Source of the DNA: Hyphomicrobiales bacterium
GTDB lineage: Bacteria; Pseudomonadota; Alphaproteobacteria; Rhizobiales; Methylopilaceae
Reading direction: 5' to 3'
Length of the DNA stretch: 64,000 nucleotides
NCBI GenBank assembly: GCA_022842205.1
Contig: JALHQA010000001.1
Coordinates: forward strand, 434,001-498,000
The position numbers were made by a program, and so were the translations under genes. Numbering within the stretch: position 1 is the stretch's first letter; the number at the start of each line of letters is the position of its first letter. The notes beneath the pieces were generated by a model that did not search any database, had not been told where the DNA came from, and was given only the letters and a program-made list of their open reading frames with translations. Shown here in pieces: positions 1-7,612 of this stretch.

Positions 1-194
1 GCGTGCGCCGGCGCTGCGTTGCATCCGACGGGTTGCGCGCGGTTCTTCCCGCCTTCGGCACCTATGCCGGCGGGCTCAATGTGATGGATCGTGCCTTCGA
101 CATGCTGTTTTCGCGTGGCGCGATGAATGCCTGGATGCTTGGAGCCGGCCGCGTCCATCGCATGCCGGAGAACCGTCTCATCGCCGACCTCTAG
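1..194 (+). CDS. pdeM: PdeM-like metallophosphoesterase, C-terminal end (partial)
   Basis: Only the last 63 or so codons are inside the window; the reading frame is open to the left edge, so the gene starts upstream. The visible part has the LPAFGTYAGGLNVMD stretch and a closing region (MLGAGRVHRMPENRL) that I recognise from the C-terminus of PdeM. This is the calcineurin-like phosphoesterase that travels with the ligase-associated DNA-damage module (Lhr helicase, LigD-type ligase, exonuclease). Those partners, if present, would lie left of the window. The gene ends in TAG and is followed within 50 nt by a two-way terminator shared with the convergent HU-like gene. No metal-binding motif can be checked because the N-terminal domain is outside the window. 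Confidence 0.7.
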   Translation, partial: VRRRCVASDGLRAVLPAFGTYAGGLNVMDRAFDMLFSRGAMNAWMLGAGRVHRMPENRLIADL

Positions 195-210
195 CCGGAC
201 GGCGGGAAAG

Positions 211-234
211 CAAAGGCCCCTTTCGGGGCCCTTG
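211..234. terminator. Shared bidirectional terminator between pdeM and the HU-like gene
   Basis: Stem arms 211-220 and 225-234 pair over 10 bp with one mismatch, closed by a TTTC loop. The arms are rich in G and C, with A-rich bases on the left and T-rich bases on the right. It sits between two convergent stop codons, so it can serve both transcripts. Confidence 0.7.
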
Positions 235-242
235 CGTCAGGA

Positions 243-542
243 TCAGACGGCGTCCTTGACGGCCTTTACAGGCCGCGCCTTGATGACCTTGCGGGCCGGC
301 TTGGCCTTGAAGGTCGTCGGCTCGCCGGTGAAGGGGTTGATGCCCTTGCGCGCCTTGGTGGCCGGCTTCTTGACGACCACGAACTTGGCGAAGCCCGGAA
401 CGACGAACGCGCCCGCCTTCTTCAGTTCCTTGTAGCCGTGAGTGGCCAGCGACTCGAGGACGCTTTTGACTTCTTTCTTCGAAAGTTCGGTAGCCGTAGC
501 GATCTTGTCGATCAGCTGCGACTTGGACATTTGCGTTGCCAC
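243..542 (-). CDS. HU-family histone-like DNA-binding protein
   Basis: A 99-residue basic protein of HU/IHF size. It has the helical dimerisation half (SKSQLIDKIATATELSKKEV) followed by the beta-arm region with the HU signature around KGINPFTGEPTTFKAKPA and a lysine-rich tail ending VKAVKDAV. It should bind and bend DNA as a dimer without strong sequence preference. The start is GTG at 542: a GGAGG Shine-Dalgarno lies 6 nt upstream, whereas the in-frame ATG four codons later is 18 nt from it. The frame stays open far upstream, but that stretch has no HU character. It is a single-gene unit read towards pdeM. This variant (KARKGINPFTGE) looks like the alphaproteobacterial HU-like paralogue rather than classical HupB. 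Confidence 0.9.
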   Translation of the reverse strand: MATQMSKSQLIDKIATATELSKKEVKSVLESLATHGYKELKKAGAFVVPGFAKFVVVKKPATKARKGINPFTGEPTTFKAKPARKVIKARPVKAVKDAV

Positions 543-620
543 TTGGCACCTCCAATGATTCGTGCGCGGGCACATTACGCCTAATGCCGTGAGCGCAAGA
601 GCCTGAAAATAGGGGGTGCA

Positions 621-662
621 CTGCGGTTTTTGTGGGAAAGATGCGAAAAAACCGCAGTTTTT
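621..662. repeat. 11-bp perfect inverted repeat followed by a T-run
   Basis: CTGCGGTTTTT (621-631) and AAAAACCGCAG (647-657) are perfectly complementary across a 15-nt loop, and TTTTT follows at 658-662. On the plus strand this has the form of an intrinsic terminator, yet it lies between two divergently transcribed genes, in the leader region of the dehydrogenase at 791. It could be an attenuator, a regulator site, or a barrier against read-through from spurious transcripts. Confidence 0.5.
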
Positions 663-790
663 GACCCAAAATCGTCCCGCTGGTCGCACCGTGCCGGTTT
701 TCAGGCTCCGCCGGGCCTTCCCAAATCGACTCTTGGCTAGTGCCGGTGGCGTGCGGATGCCGGTAAAGTCTCCGGAAAGAAGGAGACGCC

Positions 791-1762
791 ATGACAAAGC
801 CGGACCTGTTGATGCTGACCCCGATGCGCCCTCTCGTGGAGGCTGCGCTTGAACCGCATGCCACCCTGCACCGCCTTTGGGAGGCGCAAGACAGGGACGC
901 ATTGCTGGCGGAGGTCGGTCCGCGCGTTCGCGGCATCGTCTCGTTCGTCGCGTCCTGCCCGCGGACGCTGATCGAGAAGCTGCCGGCGCTGGAGATCATC
1001 GCGACATCCGCCGTCGGCTATGACGGGATCGACGTCAAGGCCGCAGCCGAACGTGGCGTCGTCGTCACCAATACGCCGGATGTGCTGACGGACGAGGTCG
1101 CGGATCTCACCATCGGACTGCTGCTGGCGACCATCCGGGAAATTCCCCGGGCCGAGCGCTATCTGCGCGGCGGGCATTGGCCGGAGGCGCCTTATCGCCT
1201 GACCGCGACGCTGCGCGGCCGCACCGTCGGCATCATCGGCCTCGGCCGTATCGGCAAGGCCATTGCCCAGCGGCTGGAAGGGTTCGACGTTGCGATCGCC
1301 TATCACGGACGCCGTCAGCAGGCCGATGTGACGTACAGCTATTATCCGACGCTGACCGGCATGGCCCAGGCGGTCGATACGCTGATTGCCATTACACCCG
1401 GCGGCGCCGAAACGCGGCATATGGTGAACAAGGAAACATTCGAGGCACTCGGCCCAGATGGCATCTTCATCAATGTCGCGCGCGGATCGGTCGTCGATCA
1501 GGAGGCGCTGATCGCGGCGTTGAAAAACGGAACAATCCTCGCGGCGGGCCTCGACGTCTACGACAACGAACCGCATGTTCCGGCCGAACTGATCGCGCTG
1601 GAAAATGCGGTGCTTCTCCCGCATGTGGCTTCGGCATCGGGCCATACGCGCGATGCGATGGCCCAGCTTGCCGTGGACAATGTCATGGCATGGCTCAAGG
1701 GCGAGCCGCCGCTGACACCAGTGCCGGAAACGCCGTGGCCGCACGCCAAACGGCCTGTATAG
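791..1762 (+). CDS. NAD(P)-dependent D-2-hydroxyacid dehydrogenase
   Basis: A 323-residue protein of the D-isomer-specific 2-hydroxyacid dehydrogenase family (glyoxylate/hydroxypyruvate reductase, D-lactate and phosphoglycerate dehydrogenases). The nucleotide fold shows GIIGLGRIGKAIAQRL near residue 150. The catalytic Arg lies in NVARGSVVDQEAL, the Glu in DVYDNEPHVP and the His in LLPHVASAS, so the catalytic triad is complete. A GAAGGAGA ribosome-binding site precedes the ATG by about 5 nt. It is expected to reduce a short 2-keto acid such as glyoxylate or hydroxypyruvate in the cytosol. The exact substrate cannot be read from sequence, though the window is rich in glycolate/glyoxylate genes. 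It stands alone and ends 12 nt from a convergent small ORF. Confidence 0.88.
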   Translation: MTKPDLLMLTPMRPLVEAALEPHATLHRLWEAQDRDALLAEVGPRVRGIVSFVASCPRTLIEKLPALEIIATSAVGYDGIDVKAAAERGVVVTNTPDVLTDEVADLTIGLLLATIREIPRAERYLRGGHWPEAPYRLTATLRGRTVGIIGLGRIGKAIAQRLEGFDVAIAYHGRRQQADVTYSYYPTLTGMAQAVDTLIAITPGGAETRHMVNKETFEALGPDGIFINVARGSVVDQEALIAALKNGTILAAGLDVYDNEPHVPAELIALENAVLLPHVASASGHTRDAMAQLAVDNVMAWLKGEPPLTPVPETPWPHAKRPV

Positions 1763-1774
1763 ACAACAGGATCG

Positions 1775-1945
1775 CTAGGTTCGGGTGCCGTTCGTCCTGT
1801 GAAAGAACAGGTCGTAGCCGCACAGCAGCAATGTCACCAAGACCACAAGCCCGAGATCGAGGCGCGGCACCCGCATCACGAGGATTGCGAGGAACCCGCA
1901 CATGGTGACGAAGGCCAGAAGCGAAAGTCCTCTTTCGAGCGTCAT
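1775..1945 (-). CDS. Small two-span membrane protein after dctM (56 aa, unrecognised)
   Basis: An ORF of 56 codons that starts 2 nt after the dctM stop (stop TGA 1948-1950, ATG 1943-1945) and has a strong GGAGG about 7 nt upstream inside the dctM end. The protein reads MTLERGLSLLAFVTMCGFLA, then a second hydrophobic stretch LDLGLVVLVTLLLCGYDLFF, then a short polar tail HRTNGTRT. This predicts two membrane helices joined by a short basic turn (VMRVPR). The spacing and ribosome-binding site argue that it is the last cistron of the TRAP operon. I do not recognise the family. By position it could be an accessory membrane subunit of the transporter, as GlpU is for the glycerol importer. Confidence 0.7.
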   Translation of the reverse strand: MTLERGLSLLAFVTMCGFLAILVMRVPRLDLGLVVLVTLLLCGYDLFFHRTNGTRT

Positions 1946-1947
1946 CG

Positions 1948-3366
1948 TCAGCCTCCGTAGAAGTGGTTCGGGAGATAGTAGATCGTCTGCGGGAAGGCGT
2001 AGATCAGCGCCATGCAGATAAACACCATTACCAGGAACGGCAAAACGCCCTTGAAGATGTCCGTCAGCTTCACATCAGGCGGCGCGATGCCTTTCAGATA
2101 ATAAGCCGACATCGCCATTGGCGGCGTCAGGAACGATGTCTGAAGATTGACCGCGACGAGCACGCCGAAGAACAGCGGATCGATGTCGAAGATCGCCAGC
2201 AGGGGCAGGAAGATCGGCACGAAGATGATGATGATCTCCGACCATTCCAGCGGCCAGCCGAGCAGGAAGATGATGAACTGGGCGAGAAGCAGGAACTGGA
2301 ACGGCGTAAGATCGAGGCCGCGCACGAATTCCGAGATGACTGTCTCGCCACCCAGATAGGAGAAGACGGCGGAGAACACATAGGAACCGACGAACAGCCA
2401 GCAGACCATCGCCGTTGTGCGTACGGTGAGATAGACGGACTCCCGCAACCTCTGAAATGTCAGCGCACGATACGCCACGGCCAGAACAAGCCCGCCCATT
2501 GCGCCGATCGCCGCCGCCTCGGTCGGCGTTGCGAGCCCGAACAGGATGGTGCCGAGAACGGCGAGAATGAGCACCGCCAAAGGCAGGAACGACGTCACGA
2601 TCATGAAGATCAGCCTGCCGTACGGCACATCCGGCACTTCGTCCTTGGTCGGACGTGGCGCGACCGACGGCTGCAGGATCGAGCGGCCGACCACATAGAC
2701 AAGATACAGGCCGACCAGGATAAAGCCCGGCAGAAGCGCACCGGCATAGAGCCTGACGATCGACACGCCCGAAGACGCCGCATAGACGATCAGCATGATC
2801 GAGGGCGGAATGAGAATGCCGAGCGTGCCGCCCGCGCAGATGATGCCAGAGGCAAAGCTCTTGTCGTAGCGCGCTTTCAGCATGGCGGGCAGCGCCAGAA
2901 GCCCCATCAGCGTAACGACGGCGCCAACGATGCCCGTGGCCGTGGCGAAAAGCGCGCAGGTGATGAGCGCTGCAACACCCATCGAACCCGGGACATTCTT
3001 CGACGCGATGTTCAATGTCGTGAACAGGCGATCGACGATGTTGGCGCGCTCGACGATGTAACCCATGAACAGGAACAGAGGTACGGCCGTCAGCACCTCG
3101 TTGCTCATCACCGTATAGGTCTGGTTGATGAAGAGGTCGAAGATGCGGTTGTTGAAGAAGCCTTCTATCCAGAGCGATATGCTCTGGAAGGAACTGGCGG
3201 CCTCGTCGAGCCGGTTGAACGCGCGCCACATGCGGTCGGGCTCGAAATAGGCGTAGTAGCCAAAGCCGATGCCCATCGCCATGAGCGTGAAAGCAATCGG
3301 AAAGCCGAGGAACACCAGAAAGATAAAAAGCCCCAGCATGAACAGGGCGACTTGCGGGTCCGTCAT
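1948..3366 (-). CDS. TRAP transporter large permease (DctM type)
   Basis: A 472-residue, very hydrophobic protein of the TRAP-T large-subunit family, which forms the sodium-driven transport core with DctQ. Family features seen are GTLGILIPPSIMLIVY near residue 183, TPTEAAAIGAMGGLV in the middle and NLQTSFLTPPMAMSAYYLKG near the C-terminus. It is longer than the usual 420-430 residues because of an insertion after the first helices (about 40-90). That form goes with TakP-type binding proteins for 2-oxo acids and related organic acids. It overlaps dctQ by 4 nt (ATGA) and is followed by the 56-residue ORF. The substrate is probably a small organic acid, given the hydroxyacid dehydrogenase genes across the promoter region. 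Confidence 0.92.
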   Translation of the reverse strand: MTDPQVALFMLGLFIFLVFLGFPIAFTLMAMGIGFGYYAYFEPDRMWRAFNRLDEAASSFQSISLWIEGFFNNRIFDLFINQTYTVMSNEVLTAVPLFLFMGYIVERANIVDRLFTTLNIASKNVPGSMGVAALITCALFATATGIVGAVVTLMGLLALPAMLKARYDKSFASGIICAGGTLGILIPPSIMLIVYAASSGVSIVRLYAGALLPGFILVGLYLVYVVGRSILQPSVAPRPTKDEVPDVPYGRLIFMIVTSFLPLAVLILAVLGTILFGLATPTEAAAIGAMGGLVLAVAYRALTFQRLRESVYLTVRTTAMVCWLFVGSYVFSAVFSYLGGETVISEFVRGLDLTPFQFLLLAQFIIFLLGWPLEWSEIIIIFVPIFLPLLAIFDIDPLFFGVLVAVNLQTSFLTPPMAMSAYYLKGIAPPDVKLTDIFKGVLPFLVMVFICMALIYAFPQTIYYLPNHFYGG

Positions 3367-3947
3367 GGGTGAGCTCCGCTCTCCGCCTTGTTGGCTTGTT
3401 CGATCAGCGCTTCTTCGGTCTCACGGACGTCATCTTCCGGGCGCATCCAGACCCCGGTGCGGATGCACTGAATGCACCGGCACACTTCCGCAATGCCCTG
3501 TATGAACAGAAGCGCGCCAGCGACGGCCATCGCCGCCTTGAACTGATAGATCGGCACACCGGCGGGGCTGTTGATGCTGACCTCGCCGTAACGCCATGAC
3601 CGGGCGGCATAGCCGCCGCCGACAATGATGAGAGCCGTGACGCCGGGAAAGAAAAAGAAGAGATACAGGATGAGGTCGATCCGCGCCTGCGTCCGGGGTT
3701 TCCAGAGCCGGTAGACGAAATCTCCGCGCACATGGCCGCCGCGCGACAGCGTGTAGGCGCCGCCCATCATGAACAGCGTGCCATACATGATGAACGACAC
3801 GTCGAACGCCCATGGGGTCGGGCTGTTGAATATGTAACGGACGATCACCTCATAGGTCGTGCCAAACGTCATGAGAATGATCAGCCACGCGAATGTCTTT
3901 CCGAACGCGGCGGAAAGGGAGTCGGCAAAGCGGATGAACGATGTCAT
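3363..3947 (-). CDS. TRAP transporter small permease (DctQ type)
   Basis: A 194-residue membrane protein with four predicted helices. It shows the DctQ pattern of an N-terminal amphipathic stretch followed by TTYEVIVRYIFNSPTPWAFDVSFIMY, and the TLSRGGHVRGDFVY motif that links helices two and three. It lies between the binding-protein gene and dctM, overlapping the latter by 4 nt. The C-terminal 40 residues are polar and acidic, an extension beyond the last helix. Its role is to pair with DctM in the cytoplasmic membrane. Confidence 0.9.
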   Translation of the reverse strand: MTSFIRFADSLSAAFGKTFAWLIILMTFGTTYEVIVRYIFNSPTPWAFDVSFIMYGTLFMMGGAYTLSRGGHVRGDFVYRLWKPRTQARIDLILYLFFFFPGVTALIIVGGGYAARSWRYGEVSINSPAGVPIYQFKAAMAVAGALLFIQGIAEVCRCIQCIRTGVWMRPEDDVRETEEALIEQANKAESGAHP

Positions 3948-3965
3948 TGCGGGATCCCGGGAGGG

Positions 3966-3994
3966 ATCGCCCGGCAGTTTTACCGCCGGGCGAT
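3966..3994 (-). other. Intercistronic hairpin between dctP and dctQ
   Basis: ATCGCCCGGC (3966-3975) and GCCGGGCGAT (3985-3994) form a perfect 10-bp stem with a 9-nt loop, in the gap after the dctP stop. There is no T-run on the minus strand after it, so it is more likely an mRNA-stabilising or partial-termination structure. Such a structure would keep the binding protein more abundant than the permeases. Confidence 0.6.
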
Positions 3995-4010
3995 GTTCAT
4001 GTCGTTACGA

Positions 4011-5165
4011 TTACGCCTTGGCGGGCAGCTTGCCCGGGAAGAAGTGCTCGTAAGCAAGACGGTAATCCGGCGAGTTCAGGATTTCGTAGTAGGTGACGCG
4101 TTCAACCCAGGCGCGCTGGCTGTCGAGCACCTTCTTGATGAAGGGATCGGACTCGAGCGTGCCGATCATCTTCGTCCAGGCTTCGAGCTGCGCCTTGAGG
4201 ATTTCGGACGACGTCTGGTGAATCTTCACACCCTTCTCATTCTGCAGCTTCTGCAGGTCCGCCGAATAATTGTCGAGCGCGAAAGCGGTGTTGTAGGTCG
4301 AGACAGCCTCGACGCCGTGTTCGACGATCGCGCGAAGGTCATCCGGCAGATCTTCGAGGAAATCCTGGTTGAACAGGAATTCGAAGGCTTCGCTCGCCTG
4401 ATGGTAGGAGCCGAGATAGTAGTTCTTGGCCACATCCGCCGAACCGAAGCGAAGGTCCGACGACGGGTTGTTGAACTCGAACGCGTCGATGACGCCGCGC
4501 TCCATCGCCGGAACGATTTCGCCGCCCGGCAGCTGGGCAACGCTCATGCCCATCGACTGGAACAGATCGGCTGCGAGACCGACGGTGCGGTACTTGAAGC
4601 CCTGAATATCGGCGACCTTGTTGACCTCGCCCTTGAACCAGCCGAAGGGCTGGGCCGGCATCGGGAAGCCAAGAAGGCCGACAACCTTGAGGCCCATGTT
4701 TTTCTGCGTAAGCTCCTGATAAAGCTCACGCCCGCCGCCCTGGTAGAACCATGACAGCATCGTGGTCGGATTGCCGCCGAACACCGGGCCGGTGCCGAAG
4801 AGCGACGCCGCCTTGTTTTTTCCGTACCAGTAGGCCGAGACCGAGTGTGCCGCATCGAGCACGCCGTCATTGACCGCGTCCATCACCTGGAACGCACCGA
4901 CCACGGCGCCCGCCGGCAGAAGATCGACCTTCAGCCGTCCACCGGACATCTTCTGGATGCGGTCGGCATATTGGCCGGCCATGGTCTGCCAAATGTCGGA
5001 TGCGGGCCATGAGGTCTGCATTTTCATGGTGATTGGCGACTGCGCGCGTACCACATGCGGCGCGGCGACGACGGCGGCACCAGCGAGAGCGGCGCCGGTT
5101 AGGATGTCACGACGCTTCAACGTCGTGCGCTCCTTTCGATCTTCGGTTTTCGGAAGGTCACTCAT
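4011..5165 (-). CDS. TRAP transporter solute-binding protein (DctP/TakP-like)
   Basis: A 384-residue periplasmic binding protein. The N-terminus carries a twin-arginine-like leader, KRRDILTGAALAGAAVVAAP, ending near VVRAQ, so export through Tat is likely. The mature part has the TakP-like features SWPASDIWQTMAGQYADRIQ and SAYWYGKNKAASLFGTGP, which suggest 2-oxo or 2-hydroxy monocarboxylates; the ligand is inferred. I chose the ATG at 5165 rather than the frame's upstream start because the leader begins properly there and GAGAGG precedes it. It is the first gene of a four-cistron operon with dctQ, dctM and the small ORF. The promoter region at 5166-5501 holds the GntR-type operator. Confidence 0.92.
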   Translation of the reverse strand: MSDLPKTEDRKERTTLKRRDILTGAALAGAAVVAAPHVVRAQSPITMKMQTSWPASDIWQTMAGQYADRIQKMSGGRLKVDLLPAGAVVGAFQVMDAVNDGVLDAAHSVSAYWYGKNKAASLFGTGPVFGGNPTTMLSWFYQGGGRELYQELTQKNMGLKVVGLLGFPMPAQPFGWFKGEVNKVADIQGFKYRTVGLAADLFQSMGMSVAQLPGGEIVPAMERGVIDAFEFNNPSSDLRFGSADVAKNYYLGSYHQASEAFEFLFNQDFLEDLPDDLRAIVEHGVEAVSTYNTAFALDNYSADLQKLQNEKGVKIHQTSSEILKAQLEAWTKMIGTLESDPFIKKVLDSQRAWVERVTYYEILNSPDYRLAYEHFFPGKLPAKA

Positions 5166-5231
5166 GACAAAAAGCCTCTCGTTGGCAGAAAACGCGTGGA
5201 GCGTCCTGCTGGGGTCGTTTCCTGTTCCCGT

Positions 5232-5304
5232 GCGCCGCAGGCGGCGCATTATTAGACCCGGCCGCTATTTTTGCGGCCTTTGAGCCGGCCGCTTTTTTGC
5301 GACC
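5232..5304. repeat. Three stacked hairpins, two of them a tandem near-repeat
   Basis: GCGCCGC (5232-5238) pairs with GCGGCGC (5241-5247). GGCCGC (5260-5265) pairs with GCGGCC (5273-5278) around a T-rich loop. The same unit recurs at 5288-5304 as GGCCGC, six T and GCGACC, with one mismatch. The two T-loop units are direct near-copies about 28 nt apart. Their role is unknown; they lie upstream of the dctP start. Confidence 0.6.
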
Positions 5305-5308
5305 TAAG

Positions 5309-5321
5309 TTGAATTATGAAT
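5309..5321 (-). promoter_or_regulatory. Operator core ATTCATAATTCAA (site A)
   Basis: Read on the minus strand this is ATTCATAATTCAA. That matches 13 of 13 bases with sites at 27473, 29981 and 35067. The right half AATTCAA is intact and the left half is degenerate. It probably controls the TRAP operon, the 5502 gene, or both. Confidence 0.55.
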
Positions 5322-5501
5322 CTACTTTAGCAAATTACGCTAGTGCTTCCATAGACTAAGATGCGATCAAATTGTGGGCACCGGGTATTTCGCGCTGACC
5401 GTCGTTACGCCCGGCACGACAAAACCCTGCCCCGATGAAGGAAATGGCGGGTATATCGCCGCACTATGGCCCGGAACCGGGCAAAAACAGAGAGGAACGC
5501 C

Positions 5502-5936
5502 GTGACACTGTCGCTGGACAAGGCCCAAACAATCGTCGCCGGTGCGCTGGATTACGCGCGCCAGAACGGCATGAAGCCCGTTGCCATCATCGTGCTCGAT
5601 GACCGGGGGGCGCCGAAGGCGATGGCCGCGCAGGACGGAACAAGCCTCCGCCGCGCCGATATCGCTTTCGGTAAGGCGCATGGCGCCGTTTCGCTCGGCA
5701 TGGGATCGCGCTCGCTGTTCAAGCGCGCCAAGGAGCAGGCCTTCTTTATCGCGGCCGCGACAGAAGCGATCGGCGGCAAGCTCATTCCGGTGCCGGGCGG
5801 CGTTCTGATCCGCGATGGCGGCGGCGCGCTTCTCGGCGCGGTCGGCATTTCCGGCTGCACCTCCGAGAATGACGAGGCGGCGGCGATGTCGGGTATCGCC
5901 AAAGCCGGTCTTGCCGGCGATCCGGGGGCCGATTGA
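5502..5936 (+). CDS. GlcG/HbpS-like protein (DUF336)
   Basis: A 144-residue protein of the GlcG/HbpS family. It shows the typical start LSLDKAQTIVAGALDYARQNGMKPVAIIVLDDRGAPKAM, then ADIAFGKAHGAVSLGMGS and the glycine-rich end VPGGVLIRDGGGALLGAVGISG. Members bind heme or small ligands, and glcG genes often sit beside glycolate or lactate oxidation genes; a defined enzymatic role is not established for most. The start is GTG 5502, preceded by GAGAGGA at about 6 nt. The upstream in-frame ATG at 5466 has no ribosome-binding site. It is followed directly by the FMN-dependent hydroxyacid dehydrogenase, so the two are co-transcribed. Confidence 0.85.
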   Translation: MTLSLDKAQTIVAGALDYARQNGMKPVAIIVLDDRGAPKAMAAQDGTSLRRADIAFGKAHGAVSLGMGSRSLFKRAKEQAFFIAAATEAIGGKLIPVPGGVLIRDGGGALLGAVGISGCTSENDEAAAMSGIAKAGLAGDPGAD

Positions 5937-5941
5937 AGCAG

Positions 5942-7075
5942 ATGAACTCCGTCACATCGATCGCGGATCTTCGCGAGATCGCAAAACGCAGAATCCCCCG
6001 GGCGATCTTCGACTATGCCGACTGCGGCTCCTATAACGAGGCGACGCTGCGCGCGAACCGCGCGGACCTCGACGCCATCGGACTTCGCCAGCGTGTGCTG
6101 ATCGATGTCGACAACCGCAGCACGGCCAGCCGCTTTCTTGGCCAACCGGCGACCATGCCGGTTGCCATTGCGCCGACAGGCCTGACGGGACTGTTCCATC
6201 GCGACGGAGAGATCTTCGGCGCGCGCGCCGCCGAGAAATTCGGCATCCCGTTCTGTCTGTCGACGATGTCGATCTGCTCGATCGAGGACGTACGCGCGAG
6301 CGTCGGAAAGCCGTTCTGGTTTCAGCTCTACGTGATGCGCGACCGCGGCTTTGCGGCATCGCTGATAGAGCGCGCAAAAGCCGCGGAATGTTCGGCTCTC
6401 GTATTGACGCTCGACCTGCAGATCCAGGGCCAGCGCCACCGCGATATCAAGAACGGTCTCGCGGTGCCGCCGCGGCTGACACTGGCAAATGCGATCAATA
6501 TCGCAACGAAGCCAGGCTGGGCATTGTCCATGCTGCGCAACAAGCGCAAGAGCTTCGGCAATCTGCAGGAGCGCGTGCCGGGCGGTGACAGCCTGACCAC
6601 GCTGTCCCAATGGATCGCCAGCCAGTTCGATCCGTCGCTGTCGTGGAAAGACGTCGAATGGGTGAAGAGTCTGTGGCCGGGCAAGCTGATCCTCAAAGGC
6701 GTTCTCGACGCCGAGGATGCCAGAATCGCGGCGGACTGCGGGGCGGACGCCATCGTCGTTTCCAATCATGGCGGCCGGCAGCTCGATGGCGCACGCTCCT
6801 CGATTTCGGTGCTACCGGGCATTGTCGATGCCGCGCAGGGCAAGGTCGAAATCCTGTTCGACGGCGGCATTACTTCCGGCCAGGATGTGCTGAAGGCGCT
6901 CGCCTCCGGCGCCCAGGGCTGCCTGATCGGCAAGGCCTTCCTGTATGCGTTGGCGGCGGGAGGAGAAGCCGGTGTCACGCGCGCGCTGGACATCATCCGG
7001 CGTGAGCTCGACGTCTCCATGGCCCTGACCGGCACGCGGACCATCGACGAAATCGGGCCGCATGTTCTGGCCTGA
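5942..7075 (+). CDS. FMN-dependent L-2-hydroxyacid dehydrogenase (LldD-like)
   Basis: A 377-residue member of the L-lactate dehydrogenase/glycolate oxidase family, which oxidises L-2-hydroxy acids to 2-keto acids with FMN. Family signatures seen are RRIPRAIFDYADCGSYNEAT at the start, PVAIAPTGLTGLFHRDGE, and the FMN-site motif SNHGGRQLDGARSS, which contains the catalytic His and the substrate-binding Arg. GITSGQDVLKALASGA closes the barrel. The start is ATG 5942 or a TTG at 5933 overlapping the previous stop; both give the same protein within three residues. The neighbours are a TRAP importer for small acids and a GlcG-like protein, which fits uptake followed by oxidation of a lactate- or glycolate-like compound at the membrane. 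Confidence 0.9.
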   Translation: MNSVTSIADLREIAKRRIPRAIFDYADCGSYNEATLRANRADLDAIGLRQRVLIDVDNRSTASRFLGQPATMPVAIAPTGLTGLFHRDGEIFGARAAEKFGIPFCLSTMSICSIEDVRASVGKPFWFQLYVMRDRGFAASLIERAKAAECSALVLTLDLQIQGQRHRDIKNGLAVPPRLTLANAINIATKPGWALSMLRNKRKSFGNLQERVPGGDSLTTLSQWIASQFDPSLSWKDVEWVKSLWPGKLILKGVLDAEDARIAADCGADAIVVSNHGGRQLDGARSSISVLPGIVDAAQGKVEILFDGGITSGQDVLKALASGAQGCLIGKAFLYALAAGGEAGVTRALDIIRRELDVSMALTGTRTIDEIGPHVLA

Positions 7076-7147
7076 GGATTTTGCGGCGGTGACGCTCAAG
7101 CCGGGTTTCTGTTGCGGACCTGCGAGGCTTGGGCTTACTACGATAGA

Positions 7148-7597
7148 ATGCTCACGGCCAAAGCGAAATACGGGCTGAAGGCGATGGTGCATCTGGCGGG
7201 GTTGCCGCGCGGCCGCTCCGCCCTGATCGCCGACATTGCCTCCGAAAACGGCATCCCGAAAAAGTTTCTCGACGCCATCCTGAACGAGCTGCGCCAGGCC
7301 GGCTATCTGATCAGCAAGCCCGGCCGCGGCGGCGGCTACACGCTCGGAAAACCCCCAAGCGAAATCATTGTCGGCGACATCATCCGCAAGCTCGACGGCC
7401 CGCTGGCCGCCGTTCCCTGCGTCAGCCGCAATTTCTACGCGCGCTGCCAGGACTGCAAAAGCGAAGCGGAGTGCCGGGTACGTCTTCTGATGCTGGAAGC
7501 GCGCGAGGCGCTCGCACGGGTGCTCGACAAGACGACGCTCGAAGACATGGAAGCGCTTGGCCGCGATCCGGTCGACAGGATCGACTACGTTATTTAA
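7148..7597 (+). CDS. Rrf2-family transcriptional regulator
   Basis: A 149-residue protein with the Rrf2 winged helix: LTAKAKYGLKAMVHLA at the N-terminus, a recognition region IPKKFLDAILNELRQAG and the wing KPGRGGGYTLGKP. The C-terminal half carries four cysteines in the pattern C-x9-C-x2-C-x6-C (PCVSRNFYARCQDCKSEAEC), the region where IscR- and NsrR-type proteins bind an Fe-S cluster. It therefore probably senses iron, redox state or NO. The start is ATG 7148. It lies 72 nt after the LldD-like gene and 15 nt before the GlpR-like gene, all on the same strand, so its target could be either side. Confidence 0.85.
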   Translation: MLTAKAKYGLKAMVHLAGLPRGRSALIADIASENGIPKKFLDAILNELRQAGYLISKPGRGGGYTLGKPPSEIIVGDIIRKLDGPLAAVPCVSRNFYARCQDCKSEAECRVRLLMLEAREALARVLDKTTLEDMEALGRDPVDRIDYVI

Positions 7598-7612
7598 CCC
7601 CGGATACACCGC

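Larger units (their letters stand above)
5166..5501. promoter_or_regulatory. Divergent promoter region of the TRAP operon and the GlcG-like gene
   Basis: A 336-nt stretch without a convincing gene. It holds three successive hairpins (5232-5304), a copy of the window's shared 13-nt operator core (5309-5321) and an A+T-rich segment at about 5309-5375. That segment is the most likely place for both promoters. I could not settle -35 and -10 boxes by eye. Confidence 0.55.
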
